Source of the DNA: Clostridia bacterium | GTDB lineage: Bacteria; Bacillota; Clostridia; Oscillospirales; Acutalibacteraceae | Length of the DNA stretch: 64,000 nucleotides | Direction: 5' to 3' | NCBI GenBank assembly: GCA_017407755.1 | Contig: JAFQVY010000009.1 | Span: 46,014 to 110,013, forward strand | Shown: one piece after another, positions 17,072-26,031 of the stretch | Layout of the letters: every line of letters starts with the position of its first letter | Numbering within the stretch: position 1 is the stretch's first letter | Notes under the pieces: generated by a model | Seen by the model: only the letters and a program-made list of their open reading frames with translations | Database searches by the model: none | What the model was told of the DNA's origin: nothing | Translations under genes and position numbers: made by a program

Positions 17072-19222
17072 TCAAATAGTATTAGTAAGCAAACGCTCTT
17101 TTTCTGCTTTGACCATATTTGTAATCCAAGACTCATCTTTGCTTTCTTTTGCCTCTTCAATCTGAAGTGCTTCTTCGCCTACAACGGATTTGTCGGCGAA
17201 GCTATCGAAAGCTTCTTGCTTTGTACTGAGAATTTCAAGCATTCTTTCGTCTACGGTTTCATCGCTAAGAAGCCTATAAACAAGTACATCACGCACCTGA
17301 CCCATTCTGTAAGCACGGGATATCGCCTGATTTTCGATAGAGGGCTTTGTCTGCGGTTCGCAGAAAATTATAACCGAAGCGCACTGAATGTTTATGCCTG
17401 TTCCGCCTGCCTGTACCTGACTTATCAGCACGGCACCGTTTTCAGCTTTGCCGAATTCGTCTACAATTTCCTGACGTCTCTGGGGGCTTACCTCACCTGT
17501 GATAACCTCCATACATCTGTCTTTAAGAAGCTCCTCTGCTTTTCGCAGGGTTTCACGGAAAAACGAAAAAACAATAACCTTTCTGCCTTCTTCCTTTGCC
17601 TTGTCGCAAAGCTCCAAAAGCCTTTGAGCCTTAGTGGAATTCTTAATATCAGAAACATTCCAGCTTACCTGTCTGATTGCCATAAAGTTTTCGCTCATTA
17701 CCGCTTGATGGTAGGCTTTTCCTTCAATTTCGTTTAATTCGCACCACTGCTCTTTTTCAACAAGCTCAGGCAGCTCTGTAAGCACGTCTTCTCTTGTTCG
17801 CCTTAAGTACACGGGAGCAAGCTCACTTCTGAACTGCTGAGCACTTGAAATGTATTTTACTTTTTCAATTTCTTCTGAAATCTCTTTGTTTAAAAGGCTT
17901 ACTAAAAAGCACATTTCCTCTACCTTGTTTTCTAAAGGTGTGCCAGACATAAACAGCACGCCCTCAGCCTTTGAAAGAATAGAAGCAAGTGCCTTTGTAC
18001 GCTTTGCCTCAGGATTTTTAACATAGTGAGCTTCGTCTGCCACAAGCATACCGAATTTAAATTTTTCCGGAAGTTCAAAACGGCTTATGGACTCGTAAGT
18101 AGTAACGGCTACGCCGCCGTTTTTACGCCAATGAAGAAGAGACTCTTCATCACCGCCGTGCACCTTTGTGACCTCGAAATCAGAAAATTTCACGATCTCT
18201 CGGCACCAGTTTATAAGCACGCTGGCAGGACACACAACCATAAAATGATGCTTGCCCTCATTTTTAAGTGCACACATAGATGCAATTGCCTGCATGGTCT
18301 TTCCAAGACCCATTTCGTCACCTAAAAGAGAACGCTTCTGATGAACAATATATTTTACGCCAAAGGTCTGGTAACTTCGAAGAGTTGCCTTGAGCCCCTC
18401 AAGGTTAAGAGGGTGAGCCTCAATTACTTTTAAAAGCTCAGAGGAAAGTCCCGTGTCGCTTACATTTTCCTTACCCCAGGATTTTCCCACCTGCTCTAAA
18501 GCTAAGTAGTAAGCAACGGAATTCTGAGCGAAATCTGCAATACAAAGACTTGACGGCACATTATTGTTGGCTTTGAAGCTGTCAATAAGTTCAACGCTTC
18601 CCAATTCTCCCGAAAGCCTTGCCTTAAGAGAATTTGCAGAGTATTCAGCCTTTTCCTTTTTAGATTTTGAAGCGAAAAGCCAGCTTAATCCGTTTTTGGC
18701 TTTTTTAAGTGCCTCAATTTCAGCAGTTGCATCTTTTGCCTGAGCGTTATAAATTCTCTTGGCATCAGCTCTGAGAGACTGGTTTTTTATCATTATGTAG
18801 ATAGCTTTTACAAGGTCTTCGTCGGCTTTTGCGGGGCAGTCTATATTAATTCTTACTCGCAAATTTTCTTTTGTATTCTCAACGGTCTGCTTAGTAATAT
18901 CAAGAATTTTGCGGGCACTTTGCTCGCCTAAACCTTCAATAGAGCAAATCTGAGCAAAAGAAAGGTCTTTTATCTGCCACATATTGTTGTAGCCTTTTTC
19001 TCTTAAAAGAGCAACACGTATACCCTGCTTGCCCTTTGAAAGGTGCTCAACCTCCATTGCCTGTAAGGCGGTTTTAAGTCTATCATCAAAAAGATTTTGA
19101 GCACAAAGCCTTACTGCTTCTATCTCTTTGCTTTCACTGTCTACGATATTCTTAAAGCCTGCAAGCTGAGCCTTTGCAAGACTTATAAGATTATTTACGT
19201 CGGGGCGTTCAATTTTTGCCAT
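17072..19222 (-). CDS. SNF2-family DNA-dependent ATPase / helicase
   Basis: 716 aa. The N-terminal third contains a helix-hairpin-helix-like stretch (ICSIEGLGEQSARKIL). The ATPase domain has GDEMGLGKTMQAIA (Walker A), DEAHYVKN (Walker B / DEAH) and SGTPLEN. The helicase C domain carries QAGGTGINIQ and QAISRAYRMGQ. SNF2 proteins translocate on duplex DNA and remodel protein-DNA complexes. It is a single gene without restriction, defence or toxin neighbours, so its role is not set by context. Confidence 0.9.
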   Translation of the reverse strand: MAKIERPDVNNLISLAKAQLAGFKNIVDSESKEIEAVRLCAQNLFDDRLKTALQAMEVEHLSKGKQGIRVALLREKGYNNMWQIKDLSFAQICSIEGLGEQSARKILDITKQTVENTKENLRVRINIDCPAKADEDLVKAIYIMIKNQSLRADAKRIYNAQAKDATAEIEALKKAKNGLSWLFASKSKKEKAEYSANSLKARLSGELGSVELIDSFKANNNVPSSLCIADFAQNSVAYYLALEQVGKSWGKENVSDTGLSSELLKVIEAHPLNLEGLKATLRSYQTFGVKYIVHQKRSLLGDEMGLGKTMQAIASMCALKNEGKHHFMVVCPASVLINWCREIVKFSDFEVTKVHGGDEESLLHWRKNGGVAVTTYESISRFELPEKFKFGMLVADEAHYVKNPEAKRTKALASILSKAEGVLFMSGTPLENKVEEMCFLVSLLNKEISEEIEKVKYISSAQQFRSELAPVYLRRTREDVLTELPELVEKEQWCELNEIEGKAYHQAVMSENFMAIRQVSWNVSDIKNSTKAQRLLELCDKAKEEGRKVIVFSFFRETLRKAEELLKDRCMEVITGEVSPQRRQEIVDEFGKAENGAVLISQVQAGGTGINIQCASVIIFCEPQTKPSIENQAISRAYRMGQVRDVLVYRLLSDETVDERMLEILSTKQEAFDSFADKSVVGEEALQIEEAKESKDESWITNMVKAEKERLLTNTI

Positions 19223-19275
19223 ATCTTTCCCTCCTTATTAAACTCAATTATATATTAACCGGTTTTTTCCGTCAA

Positions 19276-19304
19276 CAAAAATAAGGCCGCAAAAAGCGAC
19301 CTTA
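19276..19304 (-). terminator. Terminator after trxB
   Basis: On the minus strand AAGGTCGC and GCGGCCTT pair (one G-U) around TTTTT, followed by ATTTTTG. It sits right after the trxB stop. Confidence 0.75.
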
Positions 19305-19307
19305 GAT

Positions 19308-20216
19308 TCATTTATTTGCATCAATAAATTCTACTGCCTTAAGTGCGGCAACTGCACCGTCGGAAGCGGCAGTTGCAATTTGGCGAACAGCCTTTGTGCG
19401 ACAGTCCCCCGCAACAAAAACGCCCTCAGTTTTTGTTAAGCAGTTTTCGTCAGCCTTGATGTAGCCCTGCTCGTTAAGCTCAGCAAGATTTTCAAAGGCT
19501 GTGTTTTCGGGAGCTAAACCTATAGCCACAAACACGCCGTCGGGAGTAAGGGTGGTTTCTTTGCCGTCCTCAGCTTTAAGCACAACGGCCTCAAGCTCGT
19601 CTTCGCCCTTAAATTCTTTAACAACGGTAGAATAAATAACCTGTACGTTGTCCCTGCTAAGAAGTGCATCGGCTGTGGCTTTTTCGCCTGTAAGATAAGG
19701 AAGGTTCTGCACCACGGTAACCTTTTTGCAGGTTTCGGCAAGAAGTGTTGCTTCAACCAAAGCGGAGTTTCCGCCACCTATTACCATAACCTCTTTATTT
19801 GCATAAAAAGCTCCGTCACAAACTGCACAGAAGGAAATGCCCTTGCCGACTAAATTTTCCTCGCCCTCTACGCCTAAAAGGCGGTGCTTGGCACCTGTGG
19901 CAATAACTATAGCCTTTGCCTCATACTCAGAAAAATCGGTCTGAACCTTAAAGCCGCCGTCAACTTTCTCAACAGATATAACCTCTTCAAGCTCAATATC
20001 GGCACCCTGAGCAAGTGCCTGCTCCATCATTTTGTCGGCAAGCTCGGTGCCGCTTACAGAAATAGCAGAGGGAAAATTTTCAATTTTGGGCGAATAGGTA
20101 ATCTGACCGCCGAAGGAGGCTTTTTCTAAAACCAAGGCAGATTTGCCTGCACGCCTTGCATAAACCGCGGCAGTAAGTCCTGCGGGACCACCGCCGATAA
20201 TAATAATATCGTACAT
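19308..20216 (-). CDS. trxB: Thioredoxin reductase
   Basis: 302 aa from ATG at 20216; an upstream in-frame extension of 11 codons lies inside the nrdD terminator and lacks a good site, whereas AAAGAGG precedes 20216. FAD-binding GGGPAGLTAAVYARRAGK at the N-terminus, redox-active CAVC in the middle, NADPH-binding GGGNSALVEA, and C-terminal GVFVAGDCR. It passes electrons from NADPH to thioredoxin-like proteins. It follows nrdD, whose product ends in a redoxin domain, so it may reduce that domain directly. Confidence 0.94.
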   Translation of the reverse strand: MYDIIIIGGGPAGLTAAVYARRAGKSALVLEKASFGGQITYSPKIENFPSAISVSGTELADKMMEQALAQGADIELEEVISVEKVDGGFKVQTDFSEYEAKAIVIATGAKHRLLGVEGEENLVGKGISFCAVCDGAFYANKEVMVIGGGNSALVEATLLAETCKKVTVVQNLPYLTGEKATADALLSRDNVQVIYSTVVKEFKGEDELEAVVLKAEDGKETTLTPDGVFVAIGLAPENTAFENLAELNEQGYIKADENCLTKTEGVFVAGDCRTKAVRQIATAASDGAVAALKAVEFIDANK

Positions 20217-20230
20217 AGTAACCTCTTTTA

Positions 20231-20264
20231 TAAAAATCTTGGCTCTCATTTAAGAGAGCCAAGA
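20231..20264 (-). terminator. Terminator between nrdD and trxB
   Basis: CTTGGCTCTC pairs with GAGAGCCAAG across a 6-base loop, with ATTTTTAT following on the minus strand. Being only partly efficient would allow read-through from nrdD to trxB; no separate trxB promoter is obvious. Confidence 0.75.
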
Positions 20265-20271
20265 AATATAA

Positions 20272-22659
20272 TTAGCCGATGTTCTTAACTTTATTCTGGA
20301 TAAAGTTTTTGATGGGAACTACATTCTCATATTTGATAACTTCTGTTCCCTTAACCTCAACAAGTGTGGGAGCCTGACGAAGACCTAAAGATTTAGCAAG
20401 CTCCTGATTATCTTCTACAAAGATTTTCTCAAAGCCGATACCTGCTTTATCTAAAAGTGTAGCCATAGCCTTGCAGTTGGGGCAAGTCTGAGTAGCAAAG
20501 AGGTAGAGACCGTCTGTAAGCTTTGAAGAAGCAAGCTCTGTTACGTTATTCTCAGCCTCGGCTGCTGCACCGTTTTTTGTTAACTTGCTCTTGCCGATGT
20601 TGTAAACAAGTCTGTCCTTATACTCCTGACTCTTGCCGTCGTTCCAGTTTGCAACAGGACGGTAATAGCCTGTGATACGGCTGTAAACCTCTGCTTTTTC
20701 ACCGCAGTGGGGGCAAACAAACTGCTCGCCCTGAAGGTAGCCGTGGCTCTTACATACGGAATATGTGGGAGAAAGTGTATAGTAAGGAAGCTTGTAGTTT
20801 TCAGCAATTGTGCGAACAAGCTTTGCGGCAGACTGCCAATCGGGAAGCTTCTCGCCTAAGAATGCATGGAATACTGTACCTGATGTGTAAAGCACCTGAA
20901 GCTTATCCTGAACATCTAATGCTGAGAAGATATCCTCTGTATAGCCAACAGGAAGATGTGAACTGTTGGTGTAGTAGGGTGTGCCGCTTTCTTCGTTGGC
21001 TGTAATAATTTCGGGGTAACGCTTTTTGTCGTGCTTTGCAAGACGGAAAGCAGTACTCTCTGCAGGAGTAGCCTCAAGGTTATAAAGGTCGCCGTATCTT
21101 TCCTGATAGTCGGAAAGACGCTCTCTCATGTGATTAAGAACTCTCTCTGTAAAGTCCTGACACTCCTTGTGTGTCATATCTTTAGCAATCCACTTAGCAT
21201 TTAAGCCTGCCTCGTTCATACCAACAAGACCGATTGTGGAGAAGTGGTTATTAAATGTGCCGAGGTAGTGCTTTGTGTAGGGGTAAAGACCCTCGTTCAT
21301 AAGCTTTGTGATAACGTCACGCTTAATCTTAAGAGAGCGTGCAGAAACGTCCATCATAAAGTCAAGACGCTTCATAAAGTCTGCCTCAGTTTCGGAAAGG
21401 TAAGCAATTCTGGGAATGTTGATTGTTACAACACCGATTGAGCCTGTGCTCTCACCTGAGCCGAAGAAACCGCCGGACTTCTTTCTGAGCTCTCTAAGGT
21501 CAAGTCTGAGTCTGCAGCACATGGAACGAACATCGTTGGGCTCCATATCGGAGTTGATGTAGTTTGAGAAATAGGGTGTGCCGTATTTGGAAGCCATCTC
21601 AAAAAGGAGACGGTTGTTCTCTGTGTCGGACCAATCGAAATCTCTTGTAATGGAGTATGTGGGAATGGGATACTGGAAGCCTCTGCCGTTGGCATCACCC
21701 TCAATCATAATCTCGATAAACGCCTTGTTTATCATATCCATTTCCTTTTTGCAGTCCTTGTACTTGAAGTCCTGAGGCTTGCCGCCTACAATTGCAGGCT
21801 GCTCTGCCAAATCGGGCGGAACTACCCAGTCAAGAGTAATGTTACTAAAGGGTGCCTGTGTACCCCAACGAGAAGGTGTATTTACACCGAAGATGAAGGA
21901 CTCTAAAGCCTTTTTAACCTGGTCGTAGGAAAGGTTATCAACCTTTACAAAGGGAGCAAGGTATGTGTCAAAAGAAGAGAAAGCCTGAGCGCCTGCCCAT
22001 TCGTTCTGCATAATACCTAAGAAGTTAACCATCTGGTTGCAAAGAGTAGCAAGGTGGCTTGCAGGAGAAGATGTAACCTTGCCTGTAATACCGCCTAAGC
22101 CCTGCTCGATAAGCTGTCTTAAAGACCAGCCTGCACAGTAGCCTGTAAGCATTGAAAGGTCGTGAATGTGAATATCAGCGTTTCTGTGAGCATCGGCAAT
22201 TTCTTTGTCGTAAATCTCAGAAAGCCAGTAGTTAGCTGTAATCGCACCGGAGTTAGAAAGAATAAGACCGCCAACGGAATATGTAACTGTGGAGTTTTCC
22301 TTAACTCGCCAGTCGTTAATCTTAACGTAGTTGTCAACGATCTCCTTGTAGTCAAGAATTGTAGACTTAATCTTTCTTACCTTTTCTCTCTGGCGGCGGT
22401 AAACGATGTATGCCTTTGCAACATCAGAGTAGCCTGCCTGAATTAAAACGTCTTCAACTGAGTCCTGAATATCCTCAACGGCGATTTTGTTGTCGTTGAT
22501 TTTAGGCTCGAAATCGGCAGTAACCTTTAAAGCCAGAAAATCTACAACAGAGGGGTGGTATTCCTTATTGATACCCTCAAATGCCTGCTTAATGGCATTT
22601 GAAATTTTGCTAAGGTCAAATTCTACGACTGAATCGTCTCTTTTAATAACCTGATACAT
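20272..22659 (-). CDS. nrdD: Anaerobic (class III) ribonucleoside-triphosphate reductase with fused redoxin domain
   Basis: 795 aa from ATG at 22659 (a TTG two codons upstream is possible). An N-terminal ATP-cone (residues 1-~95) provides allosteric control. The glycyl-radical ten-stranded barrel follows. A C-terminal zinc site (CKSHGY...CPHCGE) precedes the glycyl-radical loop ITGYYRPVANWN. The last ~80 residues are an added glutaredoxin/thioredoxin-like domain with CPNC (LFATQTCPNCKAMATLL...GLRQAPTLVEV). It makes dNTPs from NTPs without oxygen. No activase gene (nrdG) is in the window. The fused redoxin and adjacent trxB fit the NrdD type that takes electrons from NADPH via thioredoxin reductase rather than from formate. 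Confidence 0.95.
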   Translation of the reverse strand: MYQVIKRDDSVVEFDLSKISNAIKQAFEGINKEYHPSVVDFLALKVTADFEPKINDNKIAVEDIQDSVEDVLIQAGYSDVAKAYIVYRRQREKVRKIKSTILDYKEIVDNYVKINDWRVKENSTVTYSVGGLILSNSGAITANYWLSEIYDKEIADAHRNADIHIHDLSMLTGYCAGWSLRQLIEQGLGGITGKVTSSPASHLATLCNQMVNFLGIMQNEWAGAQAFSSFDTYLAPFVKVDNLSYDQVKKALESFIFGVNTPSRWGTQAPFSNITLDWVVPPDLAEQPAIVGGKPQDFKYKDCKKEMDMINKAFIEIMIEGDANGRGFQYPIPTYSITRDFDWSDTENNRLLFEMASKYGTPYFSNYINSDMEPNDVRSMCCRLRLDLRELRKKSGGFFGSGESTGSIGVVTINIPRIAYLSETEADFMKRLDFMMDVSARSLKIKRDVITKLMNEGLYPYTKHYLGTFNNHFSTIGLVGMNEAGLNAKWIAKDMTHKECQDFTERVLNHMRERLSDYQERYGDLYNLEATPAESTAFRLAKHDKKRYPEIITANEESGTPYYTNSSHLPVGYTEDIFSALDVQDKLQVLYTSGTVFHAFLGEKLPDWQSAAKLVRTIAENYKLPYYTLSPTYSVCKSHGYLQGEQFVCPHCGEKAEVYSRITGYYRPVANWNDGKSQEYKDRLVYNIGKSKLTKNGAAAEAENNVTELASSKLTDGLYLFATQTCPNCKAMATLLDKAGIGFEKIFVEDNQELAKSLGLRQAPTLVEVKGTEVIKYENVVPIKNFIQNKVKNIG

Positions 22660-22706
22660 AATCAAAAAATCCTTTCTTAAGTTTCTTTATTTTCGTGTCC
22701 GATGAG

Positions 22707-22761
22707 ATAATACCACAAAAAATTGTGGTTTGTCAACCCCAAAACCACAATATATTGTGAC
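22707..22761 (-). promoter_or_regulatory. nrdD promoter with tandem NrdR boxes
   Basis: Minus-strand promoter TTGACA (22736-22731), 18-base spacer, TATTAT (22712-22707). Box 1, ACCACAAAAAATTGTGGT at 22712-22729, fills the spacer. Box 2, ACCACAATATATTGTGAC at 22744-22761, lies just upstream of -35. The boxes are 32 bp apart start to start (about three helical turns), the usual NrdR spacing. NrdR binding should block RNA polymerase when dATP is high. Confidence 0.85.
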
Positions 22762-22814
22762 AATTTTGTTATTGTTTAGTGTTAAATAAGAATTAAAAAA
22801 GCTTTAAAAAATGC

Positions 22815-22863
22815 AAAAAAATCCCCCAAACCCAGTCCTGCACTGAGTTTGAGGGGGTTTTTA
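22815..22863. terminator. Strong bidirectional terminator between ribF and nrdD
   Basis: CCCCCAAAC-CAGT pairs with ACTG-GTTTG-GGGGG (22823-22857) around CCTGC. T-runs flank both sides (ATTTTTTTG on minus, TTTTTAC on plus). It isolates nrdD from the ribF transcript. Confidence 0.85.
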
Positions 22864-22887
22864 CAAATTGTGTCTGTTTGTAACCAT

Positions 22888-22905
22888 ACCACAATATATA
22901 GTGGT
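22888..22905. promoter_or_regulatory. Third NrdR-like box, no gene assigned
   Basis: ACCACAATATATAGTGGT matches the NrdR consensus as well as the nrdD boxes, but is separated from nrdD by the terminator at 22815-22863. I see no clear promoter or reading frame belonging to it. Confidence 0.6.
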
Positions 22906-22996
22906 GCAGGTTAGCCACCTGCGGGGCATTTCGCCTTTGGATAGGTATATTTGGAGGCAACACCCATAAACGGCGGGGTGATTTTATAGCGAAATG
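22906..22996. other. Structured non-coding stretch between ribF and nrdD
   Basis: This part of the 337-base gap holds several pairing elements: GCAGGT/ACCTGC (22906-22922), CATTTCGC (about 22927) with GCGAAATG (about 22989) closing a ~54-base interior, and CACCC/GGGTG inside it. No convincing reading frame and no riboswitch consensus I know. Strand undecided: on minus it would follow ribF and run into the terminator. Confidence 0.4.
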
Positions 22997-23002
22997 ATCC
23001 TG

Positions 23003-23896
23003 TTACAGATTTCGGATTATTTCAATATCGCTTTCAATAGCATACTGCAAATCCTGCAAGGTGGCAAACTTCTTTTCTTCGCGGATATAGTCGGTAAGCT
23101 CAACCTTAACGTGCTTGCCGTAAAAATCCCCTGCTTCGTCGATAATGAAAGCTTCAACAGTAGGGTCAACGCCGCCAAGAGTAGGACGCATACCGATATT
23201 AAGAGCAGCCCTTAAAGGCTGGTCGCTGCCGTCTATGTAAACATTGGCACCGTAAACGCCAAATTTAGGCAAAAGCTTTGTGGCATCTGTGCCCACATTT
23301 ATGGTAGGTATACCCATTTTTCTGCCTAAAGCGTTGCCGTGAACGACCTCGCCAAAAAGTGCGAAGGGCTTTTGAAGCATTTTTGAAGCGGTTTTTATAT
23401 CTCCTTCGTCAAGAAGACGTCTTACTTCGCTTGAAGAAACAGTAACGCCGTCAAGGGTTACTTCGTCAATAACCGTAACCTCGATACCCTCTTTTTCGCA
23501 AAGATATTTAAGGGTAGCAACGTCAGCGTTGCCGCCTCTGCCGAATTTATAATTAAAGCCGCAGAAAACCTTTTTGGCGTTCATATTATTTTTAAGCACA
23601 TCTGTAACAAACACAGATGCCGACATAAGGCAAACCTCAGGAAAAGGCACACAGTACACAAGCTCAATTCCTAAAGCCTCAAGCTCGTGAAGCTTTTCTT
23701 CCTGAGTATAAATCCTTTTGGAAACGCCTTTGTTGGCATAATCTGCAAAGGTAAACATTGCAGGAGTAAGCCCTTCTTCACGGCATTTTAAAACTTCGTC
23801 AATAACCTTGCGGTGGGCAAGATGAATGCCGTCAAAGCAGCCTAACGCCACGGCAGTAGGTACAGTTGTAGGAACAACCTTGTCAAAATGAATCAT
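23003..23896 (-). CDS. ribF: Bifunctional riboflavin kinase / FAD synthetase
   Basis: 297 aa. The N-terminal nucleotidyltransferase has GCFDGIHLAHRKVI (the usual HxGH reads HLAH) and SSSEVRRLL. The C-terminal riboflavin kinase starts at about residue 185 with HGNALGRKMGIPTINV, KFGVYGANVYIDG and DFYGKHVKVEL. It phosphorylates riboflavin to FMN and adenylates it to FAD. It lies 32 bases after asnB on the same strand, so probably on the asnB transcript. Confidence 0.93.
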   Translation of the reverse strand: MIHFDKVVPTTVPTAVALGCFDGIHLAHRKVIDEVLKCREEGLTPAMFTFADYANKGVSKRIYTQEEKLHELEALGIELVYCVPFPEVCLMSASVFVTDVLKNNMNAKKVFCGFNYKFGRGGNADVATLKYLCEKEGIEVTVIDEVTLDGVTVSSSEVRRLLDEGDIKTASKMLQKPFALFGEVVHGNALGRKMGIPTINVGTDATKLLPKFGVYGANVYIDGSDQPLRAALNIGMRPTLGGVDPTVEAFIIDEAGDFYGKHVKVELTDYIREEKKFATLQDLQYAIESDIEIIRNL

Positions 23897-23928
23897 ATAT
23901 ACCTCCTTTTTCTTATTTACAGCAGATT

Positions 23929-25914
23929 TTAATTTTTCTCTTCGGTGTTTTCTTCGGCAATGCCAAAGAAAGCATCAAACTCATCGGAGTTGATTTTCTC
24001 CCCAATGTTTACTTTAGTATCCTCAACGGTCACAATTTGCTCTTCAACCTCAGCAACTGCAACATCTGTAATTTCCTGAGTATCAACCTCGCCGAAGTAC
24101 ATCTTGTACCAGATAAGGAAAACATAAATAGTCCATACCTGACGGGAGGTGTCCTTTCTGCCCTCAAAGTGGTCGTCAAGCCACTGGGTAAGAATGTCGA
24201 TGTTAAAGAACTTCTGAGCAGTAGGAGATGTGAACTCCTTTTTAACTATATTATAATACTTCTCGTCCTTAAGCCATACTCTGGTAGGAACAGGGAAGCC
24301 TAATTTTTCTTTCTGGGCACTGTCAGAGGGCATATGGCGCATAGCACTCTGTCTGAGCGCATACTTTGTGTTGTGCTTATTTACTCTAAGCTTTGTGGGA
24401 ATGGTGGAAGCTACCTTGAACACCTCTTTGTCAAGGAAGGGAACACGAAGCTCCAAAGAGTTTGCCATACTCATTCTGTCTGCCTTTAAAAGAATATCAC
24501 CAACCATCCAGAGGTTTATGTCGAGATACTGCATCTTGGTAACATCATCGTATTTTCTGGCACGGTGATAAACTTTTTTGGTATACTCCTGAGGACGTGT
24601 AGCAATAGAGGGGTCTTTTAAAAGCTCTTTCTTTTCCTCATACTCATACATATAAGCGTTGCCGATAAAACGCTCCTCCAAAGGATGAGTGGAGCGGATA
24701 ATATAGTCCCTGCCCTTAATATCGGGCATTTTAAGGGCAATTTTGCAAAGAAGCTTACGGATAGGATAAGGCACCAAGGTCTGATAAAGCTTACTGTGCA
24801 TAGGGCTTCTGTAAACCTGATAACCGCCGAAAAGCTCGTCGGCACCCTCGCCCGAAAGTACAACCTTAACATACTTACTTGCAAGCTGAGAAACAAAGTA
24901 AAGGGCTATACAGGAAGGGTCTGCCAAAGGCTGGTCCATAAAATACTGCACCTCAGGAACTGCTCCCCAGAACTCCTCGCTTGTGATAATTTTTGTATAG
25001 TGGTCAACGCCGATTTTTTCACTAAGTCTGCTTGCCCAGCTTATTTCGTTATACTTTTCACCGAAGTCAAAGCCAACGGTAAATGTCTTCTGGTCAGCAA
25101 AATAGGTTGAAACATAGCTTGAGTCAACACCGCTTGAAAGAAAACACCCAACCTCAACGTCTGCAATTTTGTGAGCGTTAACAGAATTTTCGAAAACCTT
25201 GTCAATCTTGTTTACTGCGTCTTCTTCAGACATATTTTCATCAGGATTAAAGGTAGGCTCAAAGTACCTCTCAACCATAACCTCGCCGTTTTTAAACCAA
25301 AGGAAGTGACCGGGCATAAGACAGTAAACGCCCTTAAAGAAGGTTTCGGGAGGAACAGCATACTGGAAAGAAAGGTAGCTGTCTAAAGCTTTCTCGTTAA
25401 ACTCCTTCTTAAACTTAGGGTGCTTTAATATGCTCTTGATTTCAGAAGCATAAACAAAGTCGCCGTCTATCATCGTGTAATGCATAGGCTTAATACCGAA
25501 AAAGTCGCGGGCGATAAAAATAGACTTATCAACGGTGTTATAAATTGCAAAGCCGAACATACCGCGAAGCTTTTGAAGCATATCTTCCTTCCACTCTTCA
25601 AAAGCGTGGATTAAAACCTCACTGTCGGTTTCGGTATAGAATTTGTGACCAAGCTCAACAAGCTCAGCACGCAAATCTCTGTAATTGTAAATCTCGCCGT
25701 TAAAGGTTAAAACAAGGGTTTTATCCTCGTTATAAATAGGCTGGTGACCCTCGTCAACGTCAATAATGCTAAGTCGGCGAAAGCCCATATTTATAAAATC
25801 ATCGCTATAAAAGCCCTCAGAGTCGGGGCCGCGGTGAGTGATAACCTCTGTCATATTTTTAATGGTTTTGCTTTTGTCAAGCACTTCACCTGTAAAGCCG
25901 CAAATTCCGCACAT
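23929..25914 (-). CDS. asnB: Asparagine synthase (glutamine-hydrolysing)
   Basis: 661 aa. N-terminal class II glutaminase with nucleophile Cys2 (MCGICGFTG) and HRGPDSEG. The ATP-pyrophosphatase synthase domain has SSGVDSSYVS and GEGADELFGGYQVYR. It makes Asn from Asp, ATP and Gln. An acidic C-terminal tail of ~45 residues (EEQIVTVEDTK...) extends past the usual end. Its own promoter lies upstream, with ribF following. Confidence 0.95.
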   Translation of the reverse strand: MCGICGFTGEVLDKSKTIKNMTEVITHRGPDSEGFYSDDFINMGFRRLSIIDVDEGHQPIYNEDKTLVLTFNGEIYNYRDLRAELVELGHKFYTETDSEVLIHAFEEWKEDMLQKLRGMFGFAIYNTVDKSIFIARDFFGIKPMHYTMIDGDFVYASEIKSILKHPKFKKEFNEKALDSYLSFQYAVPPETFFKGVYCLMPGHFLWFKNGEVMVERYFEPTFNPDENMSEEDAVNKIDKVFENSVNAHKIADVEVGCFLSSGVDSSYVSTYFADQKTFTVGFDFGEKYNEISWASRLSEKIGVDHYTKIITSEEFWGAVPEVQYFMDQPLADPSCIALYFVSQLASKYVKVVLSGEGADELFGGYQVYRSPMHSKLYQTLVPYPIRKLLCKIALKMPDIKGRDYIIRSTHPLEERFIGNAYMYEYEEKKELLKDPSIATRPQEYTKKVYHRARKYDDVTKMQYLDINLWMVGDILLKADRMSMANSLELRVPFLDKEVFKVASTIPTKLRVNKHNTKYALRQSAMRHMPSDSAQKEKLGFPVPTRVWLKDEKYYNIVKKEFTSPTAQKFFNIDILTQWLDDHFEGRKDTSRQVWTIYVFLIWYKMYFGEVDTQEITDVAVAEVEEQIVTVEDTKVNIGEKINSDEFDAFFGIAEENTEEKN

Positions 25915-25956
25915 AGTATCAATTCCTTTTTATGCAATATAAACTTATTCAGTATA

Positions 25957-25985
25957 AATATACCACAATCAACGTAAATATGCAA
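25957..25985 (-). promoter_or_regulatory. Promoter of asnB-ribF
   Basis: Minus strand: TTGCAT (25985-25980), 17-base spacer, TATATT (25962-25957), about 43 bases before the asnB start. Confidence 0.55.
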
Positions 25986-25999
25986 CGAAAAATTTACAG

Positions 26000-26028
26000 A
26001 AAAAAGGGAAGCTCGAAAGCTTCCCGTT
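26000..26028 (-). terminator. Terminator of the aromatic amino acid operon
   Basis: GGGAAGCT and AGCTTCCC with loop CGAA, followed on the minus strand by TTTTTTCTG; four bases past aroF. Confidence 0.85.
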
Positions 26029-26031
26029 AAA

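Noticed and set aside
17030-17737. Plus-strand frame of 235 codons opposite the SNF2 helicase
   Set aside because: Shadow frame; helicase motifs are intact on the minus strand.
22906-22996. Cobalamin, TPP or FMN riboswitch
   Set aside because: The conserved boxes of these classes are not present in order on either strand.
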